DNA from: Globisporangium splendens
Taxonomy: Eukaryota; Oomycota; Peronosporomycetes; Pythiales; Pythiaceae
Assembly: GCA_006386115.1 (NCBI GenBank)
Contig: VFIW01000119.1
Location: forward strand, 62,001 to 126,000
Length of the DNA: 64,000 nt
Direction: 5' to 3'
The position numbers were made by a program, and so were the translations under genes. Below, piece by piece: positions 46,249 through 58,346 of this stretch. The notes beneath the pieces are model-generated. The model was not told the DNA's origin. It was given only the letters and a program-made list of their open reading frames with translations, and made no database searches. The stretch's first letter is position 1. The number at the start of each line of letters is the position of its first letter.

Positions 46249-47307
46249 TGTACTGGGAGTGGCGTTCGTTTGGGTGCGCTGCGGTTGAGAAATGAGGCGC
46301 AGAGAGCGCGATTGATTGATTGTGTCGTCCGTCGCGCATTGCGTGCGTCAACGCGCAGATCGCCATCATCGCCGTCCACTGCCGCAAGAGTCTGAATGGG
46401 AAGCTCCGCCAATCAGATCGCACGTTCAGATCCTAATGCACCAATCATAACGCAGGGGATGCTGTTGGCTCCGCTGCTTGAGTGTGCGAAGGAGCGGACG
46501 CATCCACTCGTGTCCACTGTCTGAGCCTCTAATCAGCCTCTGCTGTGGCATGATGCGCTTTCGTATGCTGCTTGATAGGTCAATGAAGGAATGTCCCATG
46601 TGACATGGCTTGGAACTGCAGAGAAGCCTCGAGGCTTTTCTGAAGCTCGAATCGAGCTCACACCGCATGTTCATGCGAACTGCCTCAGGACTGCGTTTAA
46701 TCGGTAGTAATCTCAGATTTCCACGAGTGGGTGCTGTATCGAATGAAGAAAGCGTCATACAGTCCACAGGTACGCTGCTGTTGTGCCGGATTGACGCAAT
46801 GGCTCAGTTTGCAACTTCAACTACCTCCGAGCTCGCCAAGAGGTGTTTACCTGGGCTTGTGTGAACAGCCACAAAGACTTTGATGACCAGAGAGGAGACA
46901 GGATCCAATGCGAGTATCACCAAGTGGCTTTGATGGCTTCATTTCTGCACCCATGAGTTGGAATCTTTCTGCTTGGGTTCTGGCGAACGGCTCATGTGGA
47001 AGGAGAGCGCTCCGTCAGTAAGAAAGCACCCACTAACTCGAGGGAAGAGTCCGACGTGGACGTGACATCCCTCTCATTTGCACCACTTGTATAACGCTTG
47101 AATCATTCACAATTAGATACTCTATGTTCATCAACTTATCCGTAAAATATGCAATAATGAATGCCAAACAGAGATTGTCATTCTTGGAACCCATGCAGTA
47201 TCAATTCTCGAGTGTGTTTAGTGGCTGACTTCGTACTTTAACGGAGAGCGTGTCACTTTTTGGCGTCCCAACTGTCGCCTCAAAGAGCATCCAGAAGTCG
47301 AAGCCGA
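46249..47307. other. Divergent intergenic region between inositol dehydrogenase A and TPS-TPP
   Basis: 1.06 kb between two starts. Open frames are under 115 codons and have no recognised motif. At 47176 GTCATTCTTGGAACC resembles an oomycete initiator, about 130 bp upstream of the TPS-TPP ATG. The segment 47090-47200 is AT-rich. No RNA gene or repeat was found. Confidence 0.4.
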
Positions 47308-50288
47308 ATGGCGTCTTCACTCGCGAAAGTGCCGCAGCCCCGCGACGCCTCCGCCCTCCCCACAGCCACGATGACCAACCTGCCACCACCCGCAGTATCC
47401 GAGCCCAACGAGCCCACAGGTGCCGCGATGCCGTTCACGGCCGTGGAGCTGGGTGAGAGCGCGCTGCTCGACCAGCTGCACGACCTGCATCGCCGGCTCG
47501 CGGCCGTGCGCCAGGACTCGCAGCGCTACAACTCGGCGGCGCGCAACATCGGCCCCATCCCGATGGCTAACGAGTCGAACAAGATCATCGTGTGCTCGCT
47601 GCAGCGCTGCGTGCGCATGGTCAAGACGAACCAGGACGACTCGTGGCAGTACATCCCGTCGGACACGGGCTTCAAGTCGGCCATCGAGTACCTGAGCGAG
47701 GGCAACAACGTGCAGTGGATCTCATGGCCCGGCGCCGTCATAGACGACTCGAGCCAGGACGGTGTGCGCCGCAAGCTCGAGTCCGAGTACAACTGCCGCC
47801 CCGTGTTCCTCACCAACGAGATGCTCGACCTCTTCCACAACCAGGTATGAGCGGACGGTAGCTCTTCAATGTGCGTTTACGCTATGCTCTCCACGCACGC
47901 AACCTTGACTAACTTGAAGCGATTGTTTGACTGTGTCGCTGCAGTTCTGCAATGAGATCTTGTGGCCGCTCTTCCACTCGCTGCCGCAGCGCTCGGACAG
48001 CCGCTTGCTCGAGAACTTTGCAGACAAGTACGAGTCGTACGTCGGCGCCAACCAAAAGTTCCTTGATGTACGTTCGTCAAAAACGCTGCGTATGTGTGTT
48101 TCTCTCTCGTTGACTTGATAATAACCCCGTGTGTCGTCTTCCATCATCTTCTAGGCGGTCTCGGAGATTTACAAGGACGGCGACTTGGTGCTCGTGTGCG
48201 ACTACCAGCTCATGAATCTGCCGGGGCTGCTGCGTCGTCGGTTTCCCGATATCACGTGCGGCTTCTACTTTCACTCGCCGTTCCCGTCTTCGGAATTCTT
48301 CCAGATGCTTCCAGCACGCGAAGCGCTGCTGCATGGCGTCCTCGGGGCAGATCTCGTCGTGTTCAACCACTTCGACTACATTCGGCACTTTCTCAACGTG
48401 TGCACGCGCATGCTCGGACTGGAGTCGTCCCCCAGTCGCGTCGAGTACAATGGCCGACTGATCTCGTTGGGTATTTGTCCCATGGGCATCGATCCGCTCA
48501 AGTACGAAGTCACGTCGAGCGTGCTCTCGCAGATCGAAGCGCTCAAGAAGCAGCAACAGGACGTGAAGATCATCATTGGCGTGCACAAACTGGATTTCTG
48601 CAAGGGCATCCCGGAGATGCTCGAGGCCATGGACTACTTGTTGCAGCACTATCCTGAGTACCGCGGCAAAGTCGTACTCTTTGCAGTCGTGCGTGAAGCT
48701 GGTCGAACGGCATCGTCTCAGTACCAGATGCTGAATCGGCAGATCAATGAGCTCGTGGGTCGTGTGAACGGGAAATTCAGCACCGCCGAGTACACGCCCG
48801 TGCGGTACTTGCAGCGCTCGATTGACCACGACCAGCTCGTGGCGTTGTACAATTCCGCCGACGTCGGGATCATCACGAGTATCAAGGAAGGCATCAACCT
48901 CCAGGCCATGGAGTTCATCGCGGCGCAGAAGGACACGTGTCGCGGTGTGCTCGTGTACAGCGAATTCGCAGGATGCGCGTCGTCTTTCCAAGGTGCGCTG
49001 CTGGTGAACCCGATGCACATTGAGCAAGTCGCGGCGAGTATCGACACAGCGCTCAAGATGAGCATGACGACCAAGCGCATCCGGCATCAGCAACTGTCGC
49101 GGTATGTGAACACGTACACGTCGACGCTGTGGGCGCAGCGCATCATGTCGGCGCTGAACGAAGCTGCCGCGACGGCGCAAGAGTACAATCGACTGGAGAA
49201 ACTCGACACGACCCATTTACTCGGGTACTATGAACGCAGCCAGCGGCGCCTGTTCCTGCTGGATTACGACGGTACGCTCGTCAACTACCAGAGCATGGCC
49301 GAGCTCGCGGAGCCTTCGTCTGCGCTGCTCGCAAGTCTCGAAGAGCTTTCTGCGGATCCGCACAACGCGGTGTACATCATCAGTGGACACAACAAGTCAC
49401 GCTTGCAGGTACAATGTTGTCTTTCGCCATTTTGGGAGACTCGAAATTCGCTTGTTCTAACATTGAGTGATATGTTGTTGATGGTATCTTCTTCAGGAAT
49501 GGTTTGGTCACTTGTCTCGCGTGGGTCTCGCCGCTGAACACGGGTACTGGTTCCGTCCAGCGGCAAAGCATCCTGCTGCAACATTTAAGGGAGAGGAGCA
49601 TGACGATGCCCTCTCTGCCGAGCCAACTAAGGACGATGCGTACACTGCAATCAACGGCAATCTCCAGACTAATGACGATGGTGCGCTGTTAGATGCAGAT
49701 GATGGTTCGCCAGCCGCAGCGACCGCGGGGCTCGAAAGTGTGCCGTGGCAATGCATGTTCAGCGACGTGGAGCTTGAGTGGCGCGACGAAGTCGAGAGTA
49801 TCTTGGAGCATTTCACGGAACGCACACCCGGGTCTTTATTGGATATCAAGGACTGCAGCTACACGTGGCACTTTCGCGATGCGGACCCAACGTTCGGTCT
49901 CAAGCAGGCCAAGGATCTGCAGTTGCACTTTGACCAGATGCTGCGCGATCGACCCGTGGGCATCGTCATGTGCCGCATCAAGAAGTACGTCACGATTCGA
50001 CCGTGGCGCGTGAACAAGGGACGCGCCGTGAGCCGCATCCTCGAGTACGAGAGCGAGACGCCGTACTTCACGTCGCTCGACTTTGACTTCATCCTCGCCG
50101 TCGGCGACGAGCGCACGGACGAGGACATGTTCAACGTCGTGCAGGGAAGTAACTGCTATACGTGCACGGTCGGCCACAAGGTCAGTCGCGCGCAGTACTA
50201 CCTGGACGATCCGGACGATGTGCTGCGCGTGCTGACGGCCATGACGAGTCTGCAATCGCCGGCTGACAGACAAGCGCTCTCAGCTTAA
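47308..50288 (+). CDS. Fused trehalose-6-phosphate synthase/phosphatase (TPS-TPP)
   Basis: Four exons: 47308-47844, 47945-48067, 48155-49408 and 49497-50288, about 901 residues. The GT20 synthase half joins UDP-glucose and glucose-6-phosphate. Blocks seen are LVLVCDYQLMNLPGLLRRRF, GFYFHSPFPSSEFF, SLGICPMGIDP, IIGVHKLDFCKGIPE and TSIKEGINLQAMEF. The phosphatase half (HAD superfamily) has LFLLDYDGTLVNY, where catalytic DxD is DYD. It also has VYIISGHNK, then a long acidic insert after EHGYWF (about residues 650-705), and the terminal GDERTDEDMF motif. The 60-residue Pro/Ala-rich N-terminus has no clear targeting signal. Trehalose in oomycetes is tied to spores and stress. The frame is intact. 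Confidence 0.96.
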
Positions 50289-50460
50289 GTCTACGACGCA
50301 TAGGACAAGCGTTTATTTGCAAGAGGGTTGTCTTTATCTATTTCACATCTGAGCGACAACGTGACAAGAAACAGAAAAGACAGATCATTAAGATGTTTCT
50401 TTACTAAGCAAAAGGAAAACAGGAAATTACCAAACAGCATACCTATGCATACCATGTGCC

Positions 50461-53400
50461 TTACTCGTCCTCGGATGACGACGCGCTGCTCTCGACTACC
50501 TGCGCTCTGGTTTTCCGTTTTGGTCGCGGGGTACGCTTGGCCTTGGGTGACTCACGTTGCACCACTTTCTTGCTACCTCGTCTCGTTTTCCCCTTCGGCT
50601 TCGGCGTCGCAGGCTCGCGTGGTGCACCACTGCTGCTGCTCACGCCACCGTCGACAGTGACTGCAGCGTCTTCATCTTCCTCTTCTCCATTCTCAGCGCG
50701 CTCCACCAGTTTGTCCAGTTGGTCGATCGCGTCCTTCATCTCGGCGGTCGTCGCAGAAGCGATGTTTCCTCGTCGAGCTTTGTTCACGAGGTGCGCGAAA
50801 TGCTTCGTCACCCCGGAATCCGTCAGTGCATCACGAAGCAGCTTGCGGTTTTGTAGCAAATAGCGCAACGATTTCTCGGTATGCGGGAGTTGAGCGAGAC
50901 AGAACGCCAAATCCCGCTGATGCTTCACTTTGACTGCCGACGGGAACCGCTGGCAGAGCTTCTCCACGATACTTTCGATTTGTTTCTCCTTTGTCAAGAA
51001 CTGGATCAGGAAACGACTGATCGATTCGAAATTCTCATTCGACACAAGCTCACTAGATACGCACAAAACAACAAATGTTAGAAAAAAAAAAGCAAAGCAA
51101 AGCGAATCACCCAACTAATGCCATCGTACCTAGAGGACAGCTGGCCGATCGCATCGGGAAGCATGTTGTAGATCGGATTCGTCCCCTTCTTTGAGAGTTC
51201 GTGGAAGAACAGCTTTGTCATGTTACGAATACCTTCTTCCTCGTCCACCAACGAGATGGCGATTTCACTGATTTGCGCCTTCACCTTGATCATGTCGTTC
51301 AAGATCAAGTGCGAAAGCACGACGATCGTGTTCTTGCGCACATTTAAGTCGACATCGCGAAGTCGATTGTACAAATGGGTCGTCCACGGCTCAATCAAGT
51401 TTGGATACCGGTATGAGAGATCTCCCAATGCGATGATCACATCACCTCGCACTGACGGAAGCGGAGACTCCTGGAGGATCGTGAAAAGAAGCTGCAGGTG
51501 CTTTTCACAAAACTCGTCAGAGACCGCCATGAACTTGCTCAGCGCCACCACGGCGCATTCAATGAGCAGCTCGTCACCGCTGATCTCGTCGTTGCCACCT
51601 CGAAGCACGCGAATGATCAAAGGGCCGTACGTTCCGAGCAAATTGCGGCACACAATCTCCTTTTGCGTCATGTTTTGAACATACATGTCTTCTTCAGCTT
51701 CCACTTCTGCGGCGACACCAAGTTCGTCTTCCATAGCCGACACATCTTCAGGATCATTGTTCGCTTGTCCCGACGCCTCGTCCATGCTTCCAGCACGTTT
51801 GTTCAACTTTTCTTCATGCCTCACACGCAGTTTTTTCACCGAAGTCGCAAGCTTTTCGATATGCACAGCGACCTTGACTGCAACGTGGCCGACAACGAAC
51901 AGGAAATGCGCGAGCTCAAAGATCGAGATCGTGTCCTCATCTTCATCTTGGAAGAGATGTTGCGCCAAGTGTCTGACGACCTCACCACAAATTTCTTCGG
52001 GCTGCTCACAGATCGAGAAGATCGCTTCAATGGTTTGCTGCGCTGTATCAAACCACGCCGACTGAGAACTCACGATTTGCATTTCCCCCTTAGGCACAAA
52101 ATCCAGCACCAAGAATCCTTGCAGACGAGCGACGATTTGCTCGATCGTCTCGAGATTGACACGCTGAATGCGCTGACGAATGCTCGCATTCTCTGCGGCT
52201 TTCGAGTCCAAGTGCAAGCATTGAATGAGACGACAGGCTGCACTCAAGACGCGAGTGCTCGTGTCCGTTTTGCAGCTGACATCGCCAAATCCATTCGCGT
52301 AAATTTGACTAAGGCGATCATTCGACAAGAGCATCGCACGATCTACGCTTGCAATCATACTGAGCATGGAAAGCGCGTTGCCCAGCACTGCCGCAGGAAA
52401 CGAGGTCTCGTCCACGAAATCCCACAGCGCGTTGATCACTGACATCGGGATTAGACGCTTTTGATGCAGTTCCCCGACGATTTTCTCCAGGCATGTGTAT
52501 TCGGCAACGGTGCATTCATCCAAGAACTTGACGAGATTTTCTGCAATCACCTCTGGCGACTGACGGTCGGCATCACCAGTGTTGATCTGGATAAACAGTG
52601 CCGCAAAAGTATTCAGGAGCTGATCGTGCACTGATGGATCTGCGCGCCAGATCAGCGTCAGCATCTTCTTGATACCAGAGTAGGCAGCTTGCAAGTGGAA
52701 CCGATACGCCTTTTCGAAAAACTGGATCGCTTCGAGGACATCAGACACCGATTTACTTCCCAGCAATTGCGTAATCAACGGCAGCGCCTTCAGCTCAAAC
52801 TCATCAATAAAGCTCATTGCGTCTTCGTAGAATTGAAGAAGTCGTGCCATCGTCTTCACTTCCTGCTCGACCTTTGCCTTCTGTTGTTCATCTGACTCGC
52901 CATTGTTTTCTCCATCTGCATCGTCTTCCCCGATTTGAACATCGCCCATCGCCGCTTGCACCTCCTTCTCAGCGAACGCGATCATCTCTTCGCGCTTCTT
53001 CTTTAGTTCCTCGAGTAGTTCATCACGCTTCACGCTGTACGAATCACGCTCAAGGTTCCCCATGAACGGGTTACTCTCCAGCAACAACGTAAGAAGATGC
53101 ATACTGTGACGGCGCACGACCGCGGCCTTGTCCTGCAAACGCCCCACAGCAATCAACGTAACGCGCTTGAGCATGTGGATAGGCAGCGCGCCTTCTTCGC
53201 AGAGCAGGAACCACATTTTAAGGACGTGACTGCGCGCAAACGAGTTCACATCGTGCATGCGGTCTTCGAGCACATCCAGAAGCTGATCGCGGGTGGATCG
53301 CGACAAATCACGACGCGCAGAGCCTCGATCCGCGACTGCAACAGGCGCTGCATCGTCGTCCTCGTTATCGCTTTCTGTAGCCTCACTACCGTCATCATCG

Positions 53401-54859
53401 TCGTCATCACCGCGATTCTTGCGCGACCGCGTTTTCTTACGAGATTGCTTCTCTTTTTCAACTGTTGTTTCGCGCTCTTGGTCGAGCTGGCTCCCCTTTT
53501 GACGGAAGTTCCACAGCAAGATCTGCGTGATGCACGTCACCGACGCGTTTCGCAACTGGTAGGACTCGGAATCCAGCAGCGCGAGCACGAAGCTCAAGTT
53601 TTCCATAATCAGGTACGGCGTCAATGTCGATAGATTCGACAGGAATGTCGAGATGTTCTTCGTGCCGATCGTGTCCTTGGAGGCGTCGCGCGACGACGTT
53701 TTCCCGATCTCGCTGATCAGATCGGCCGCAAACACCAGGTTCTCGTACTTGAAATACAGGAGCTCAACCATGTCCGCAACCCAGCCACTGAGGTGCTCGT
53801 GCGCGTAAATTAACTCGACGAGCGACGTCACGACGGAAATGTGGATCGACGGTACTTTCTGGAGACTCTTGCCGACAAGCTACGCAATCACAGCACGCAG
53901 ATATATGCTTATCAGTAAGCACCTAGCATCGCGCTCATAATCACATAAGCAGCGTACATGGTACATCATGGGCTTGAGCGTCTTGCTGCGGCAAAGCGCC
54001 GTGTTCTCAAGCAATTGGAACACCACTTTAGAGTACAAAACTGCAAACTCCTACAGTAGACATAACGATTCGTGAGCAAGCGTCAATACATATCTAGAAT
54101 TTCGCGAGGCAAACGCGCAAGAAAGTACCTCTTCCGGGAGATTCATCTTCCACAGCCCAAACGTTTCCGTCGCAATCGATTTCGTGAGCGCTTGGATCGC
54201 CGTCTCCACCACCCTGGACCAGTTCACGCGATTGATGGCCGACGCTTTCTTCTTCTGTTCATTGTAAAAGAACACACAGCCATATTATTGTTATGACCAT
54301 CTCCAGAGTCGCAAAAAAGCAATCCCTACCTTTGCGACGATGTCCTTCTCCTGCTGCAGCAGCTGATGACTGAGTGCTGTGAGCGTCATGATCAGGAAGT
54401 ACACCGACACCTTGAACGCGCTCCGGTACTGCGCGATCTCGTCCGGTTCGTTGCTGCGCTCGATGGTCGTCACGCCGTCCGTGACATTGCTCACAAACGC
54501 CGTGAGCACTTCGACGATGCGCAGCTGGATCGCCTCCGAGAACCCCGGCAGCTTTCTGTTTGTTCATAATATACACACATATGTTACGACGTCAGTACTG
54601 TCCAACCAAACGCTTATTAGCGTTCCCTTTCACACGCAATGACTTACTTGACGAGGCTGTAGCAGAAATCGAGGCACTCCTCCTGCAGCAGCTCGAGACC
54701 AGCGTCCGTCGTGGAGAGCACATGCTGCTCCAGCTTGCGCAGGCGTGACGCGACCTCCTTGTCGTTCACGTCGTCGAACGCGTGCACGTTGTGCACGTGG
54801 TAGCGCTCGGCCTTGGGCAGCTCCAGGTCCGCCAGGTGCAGCGGCACGAGGAACTCCAT
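50461..54859 (-). CDS. Condensin complex subunit 1 (CAP-D2/CND1)
   Basis: Six exons: 54648-54859, 54331-54555, 54129-54254, 53958-54050, 51130-53879 and 50461-51052, about 1,331 residues. HEAT-type repeats run through most of the protein. The Cnd1 signature region is near the C-terminal third: FLFTILQESPLPSVRGDVII-like text, ALGDLSYRYPNLIEPWTTHL, and LRDVDLNVRKNTIVVLSHLI followed by LNDMIKVKAQISEIA. This is the block that contacts SMC-kleisin. Acidic inserts at about residue 380 (DDDDDGSEATESDNEDDDAA) and a Lys/Arg/Ser tail (KGKTRRGSKKVVQRESPKAK) are present. CAP-D2 is part of condensin I, which compacts mitotic chromosomes. The frame is clean over more than 4 kb, which contrasts with the broken genes here. 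Confidence 0.93.
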
Positions 54860-55191
54860 CGCTGCTCTTGGTCCTTCTTGGCAGTATGGGGAAAGCGCGC
54901 GAATGCAGTCGCGGTAGGGGAAACACCCCCCTCCAAGTCGATCGTACGAACTGATCATATTATGCAGGTTATCGGATAGTGAAAATATCAGTAATAATGA
55001 ATGTCTGCAAATCGATGGCGCGATAGGTAGTGTCACCGGCTTAGACAGGATGGCATGCGTCATTAGTAGTTGGTTGCTTCTAAATGGGAAAAATAACGGA
55101 GACTATGTAAACACCCAGGTTGGCGGAGCTCTATGCGTGCGAATGAAGGGGACAGCGGCGGCGTCACGATACAAAAGACAAGACCTTCTCT
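54860..55191. other. Intergenic region upstream of CAP-D2
   Basis: 332 bp between the CAP-D2 start and the stop of the SAP-SURF2 gene. Probably the CAP-D2 promoter. No recognised element. Confidence 0.35.
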
Positions 55192-56439
55192 CTACTGCTC
55201 CACGCGTGCGCGCTGGCGAGAAGGCTCGTCATCAGTGGCTTCTTGAGCGGCCGTCTTGTCATTGTTGCCGCGGTGCTTGCGCTTTCGAGATTTGCTCTTC
55301 TTCTGCGGCGCTTCGTCCTCCGTCTTGGCAGTCAACTGCTTCACTTTCCCTGCTCGTGCCTTGGCCTTAGCGGCTGCGCGTGCGGCAGCCTCAGCCTCGG
55401 CTTTAACGCGCGCAGCTTCTACCTCCTGCCATCCCGGCAGCTCCTTCTGGTAGCGTACCGCCTGGATGTGCGCTTCGATGCGCACGATATCCCGCGGGTG
55501 CTCCGTCTCGGTTACGTGGCACCAGAGTAAATGCGCCTTCTTCTCGTCCGGGTGCGCCGTGAACATTGGCGCGTAGGACGCGAACGACTGCTTCTTGGCG
55601 CGTGCGCGCTGGTAACTCTTGCCGCTGATGTACGCCGTGATGACGTCCTTGTCCGCCTTCATCTCGTGGCCCGTGGTCGTGCACCGCACTTTGCTGCCGT
55701 CGCTCGAGTACACCAAGTCGTCAATCGAGCTCACGAGCGAATCGACCGTTCCAGTGGCCGTCTTTCTGGCATTCGTCTTGCTTTTTACAACGTTGTTGTC
55801 TAGCGACGCGAGCGCTGGCCGCGATGCCTGTTGCTTTGGACTCGCCTTCGCTGGTGATCTCTTCGATGGCACTACCTCCTTCGCTGGAGACTTCATGGTC
55901 GGTGTTGGTTCCTTCGCAGGTGATTTTTTCGCTGGTGTGTGCTCCTTCGTTGAGGTTTTCTTCACTGGCGTCGGCTCCATCGCTGGTGATTTCTTCTGCA
56001 CGGCTGCAGGCGCGCTCTTTGGCGGCGTCTTTTTGGTCGCAGATGCAGGTTTCGCCGTACTCTCTGCAGCACAAGTCTTCTTCTTCTCGGGTGTTTTCGT
56101 CTTCTTCGGGCTTTCTTCCAGGACACCGGAAACAGCAGCACCCGCGACCACAGAAGCAGCCTCATGGATTCTTCTGGGAGATTTAGCATCCTCTGCTGCT
56201 GCCTTTAGCACCATTTCCGTGGCCGCTTGGACCTGTTCCATGGTGCTTTTCGCTGGCGCGTCGTCGGCGCTCAAGCCGAGCGTTTGACGCACGCGCTGCT
56301 CGCCGTCCTTGGGGTTGGCGCGCACGAAGTCCTGCACATGCTGCAGGATCACGTCCGACTTGGCGTTGCCGCGGCAGAGCTGGAACTCCTTGGCGAGCGC
56401 CTGCAGGTCTTTGCGCGAGAGGGTCGAGAGGTCCACCAT
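55192..56439 (-). CDS. SAP-like domain / SURF2-like fusion protein
   Basis: A single-exon gene of 415 residues. Residues 3-40 (STLSRKDLQALAKEFQLCRG, then NAKSDVILQHVQDF) fit a SAP DNA/RNA-binding helix pair. Residues about 110-205 are Lys/Pro/Ala-rich with many SPAK/TPxK motifs, like a histone H1 tail. From about 240 the text DLVYSSDGSKVRCTTTGHEM and DVITAYISGKSYQRARAKKQ matches the SURF2 signature (KVRCxLTGHExP...YxxGKKYQR). PRDIVRIEAHIQAVRYQKEL follows, also SURF2-like. The tail is basic (QKKSKSRKRKHRG), a likely nuclear/nucleolar signal. SURF2 proteins are short nucleolar factors linked to 5S RNP assembly, so the N-terminal extension is unusual. A GA microsatellite precedes the ATG. Confidence 0.8.
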   Translation of the reverse strand: MVDLSTLSRKDLQALAKEFQLCRGNAKSDVILQHVQDFVRANPKDGEQRVRQTLGLSADDAPAKSTMEQVQAATEMVLKAAAEDAKSPRRIHEAASVVAGAAVSGVLEESPKKTKTPEKKKTCAAESTAKPASATKKTPPKSAPAAVQKKSPAMEPTPVKKTSTKEHTPAKKSPAKEPTPTMKSPAKEVVPSKRSPAKASPKQQASRPALASLDNNVVKSKTNARKTATGTVDSLVSSIDDLVYSSDGSKVRCTTTGHEMKADKDVITAYISGKSYQRARAKKQSFASYAPMFTAHPDEKKAHLLWCHVTETEHPRDIVRIEAHIQAVRYQKELPGWQEVEAARVKAEAEAAARAAAKAKARAGKVKQLTAKTEDEAPQKKSKSRKRKHRGNNDKTAAQEATDDEPSRQRARVEQ

Positions 56440-56477
56440 GGTGGCAATTGCGTGGCGCTTGTATGTACGGCAAATGC

Positions 56478-56513
<36 letters not shown>

Positions 56514-57048
56514 TGGATCCCCTCGTAAATGGCCTCGGGAGCTTTTCGCGAATGCGTTGTGTCCAATAACAGCCAACTGACTAGGGACATAACACCAGAT
56601 TCAAAAATTCAAAAAAAGGGGTTTTCTAATAAAACGAGAACGCACACGGGCTGAAGAGAAATGTCTATATATCGACATTTTTGAAAGGAGACAAATTATT
56701 GGCTAAAACTATGCATATAATGTCAGAGTGTACCGTAGCCTCCACAAATAACGAAACTGTCCAAAACTGATTAATAGCGTCACTCTGATGTACAATTACC
56801 CTTAACAGTTAATATTGTTGACTGTATCCATTTGTCCAGGCAGTTTTTATGCATTTGATTGGCTGGAATTCCAAACCAGGTCCATTCTTATGCTTACGAT
56901 TGGCTGAAAAGAACGTGATTGTGCAAAACAACGATCTTCAAGCAGTCACTGTACTGAACGATAGGGAATGCACCAGCGAGAGGACCTCGCACAGCACCAA
57001 GCGCCATTCCGCATTCTGCACCCACAGACGCAAGAGAAGAGAAGGAAG
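56440..57048. other. Divergent intergenic region between SAP-SURF2 and inositol dehydrogenase B
   Basis: 609 bp between two starts. It includes the GA microsatellite and an AT-rich stretch at 56580-56830. No gene recognised. Confidence 0.4.
56482..56511. repeat. (GA)n microsatellite
   Basis: About 14 GA units located 45-75 bp upstream of the SAP-SURF2 ATG, probably in its 5' leader (CT on the gene strand). Confidence 0.9.
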
Positions 57049-57796
57049 ATGCTGCGGTCCATTGCGCGCGCCTCCCGCCTGCGCGCCACCGGCACCCGAA
57101 GCCTCGCCAGCAGTTCAGCACCCGACGCGCGGCCGCTGAGGGTGGGCATCGTCGGCGCCGGACGCATCGGCCTCGTGCACGCCAAGGGGCTGCAGCGGAC
57201 CTCGGCCGTGCTGCACGCGGTGCGTTGCTCTACGCATTGCCGTAAGCATTGCAATCACGACAGGTGTGTATTAATCCATATGCCGGTTCTTTGTATGTGA
57301 CTGTATGCAGATCTCGGACCCTATGGGAAGCAATGCCAAGGCCGCTGCTGCGCACTTTGGCATCCCAAAGTGGACGATGGACGCGTCGGAGATCATCGAG
57401 GACCCCGAGATCGACGCCGTGATCATCTGCTCGCCCACGGACAAGCACGCCGAGCAGATCGTGCAGGCCGCCAAGCACAAGAAGCACATCTTCTGCGAAA
57501 AGCCCATCGACTTGACCATTGACGTCGTCAACCACGCCATCAAAGCGGTATGCGCATGCTCCTCTTTCTCGCTTGCATATCGTGCTGAAGTAGTTTTTGT
57601 GATGCATCTGTAGGTGGAGGACGCGGGCGTGAAGATGATGATCGGCTTTAACCGCCGCTTCGATGCCAACTTCAAGCGCGTGCGCGACGCCATCGCGCGC
57701 GACGAGGTCGGCAAGCTCAACATGGTGCGCATCACGAGCCGCGATCCGGGCGCGCCGCCTATTTCGTACATCAAGGTGTCGGGCGGCATGTTCTGC

Positions 57797-57830
<34 letters not shown>

Positions 57831-58294
57831 TCCTCGTGGGTGCCGAGGTAGACGAGGTGTACGCCATGGCGCAGAGCGTGAAGCCGGAGATCGCGGCGGC
57901 GGGCGACATCGACACGGCCGTGGTGCTGCTGCGCTTCCAGAACGGCGTGATCGCGTACATCGAGAACAGCCGTGAGGCCGCGTACGGCTACGACCAGCGC
58001 GTCGAGGTGCTCGGCTCCAAGGGCTCGGCGTCCTGCGACAACAACTACGCCAACACGGTCGTCGTGTCCACCAAGCACGCCGTGCAGCGCGACGTGCCGC
58101 TGCACTTCTTCCTCGAGCGCTACATGGACGCGTACGTGGCCGAGATGGAGACATTCATCCGCGTGTGCAACGACAAGAGCGCGACGGTGCCCGTTGGCGG
58201 CAACGACGGCCGCGAGGCGCTGCTGCTGGCCATGGCTGCCAACAAGTCGCTCGCCGAGAACCGACCCGTGAAGATCGCCGAAGTGCGAAAGTAA
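57049..58294 (+). CDS. Inositol 2-dehydrogenase-like oxidoreductase, copy B, with mitochondrial-type presequence
   Basis: Three exons: 57049-57219, 57311-57547 and 57614-58294, about 362 residues. The N-terminus MLRSIARASRLRATGTRSLA is Arg/Ser-rich and acid-free, a good mitochondrial presequence. It is followed by the Rossmann motif VGIVGAGRIGLVHA. Exon 1 and the first 48 bp of exon 2 are diverged from copy A (ISDPMGSNAKAAAAHF versus IADPVEGVAQEVAAMY). From GIPKWTM onward the two are identical by eye, through the EKP motif and the TIHDFD motif to AEVR. Copy B is in inverted orientation about 11 kb to the right of copy A. Confidence 0.92.
57359..58287 (+). repeat. 929-bp inverted duplicate segment, copy B
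   Basis: Partner of 45078-46006. The left edge falls inside exon 2 at GGCATCCCAAAG and the right edge 7 bp before the stop at GAAGTGCG. Neither edge matches an exon boundary, a transposon end or a target duplication, which favours gene conversion over retroposition. Confidence 0.92.
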
Positions 58295-58346
58295 TGTGTC
58301 TATTGACCTTTGTGTGGAGTAGTCCTCACTCATCCAGGAGACTGTT

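Noticed and set aside
46610..46864. 84-codon frame between inositol dehydrogenase A and TPS-TPP
   Set aside because: Short, with no recognised motif and no conserved features visible.
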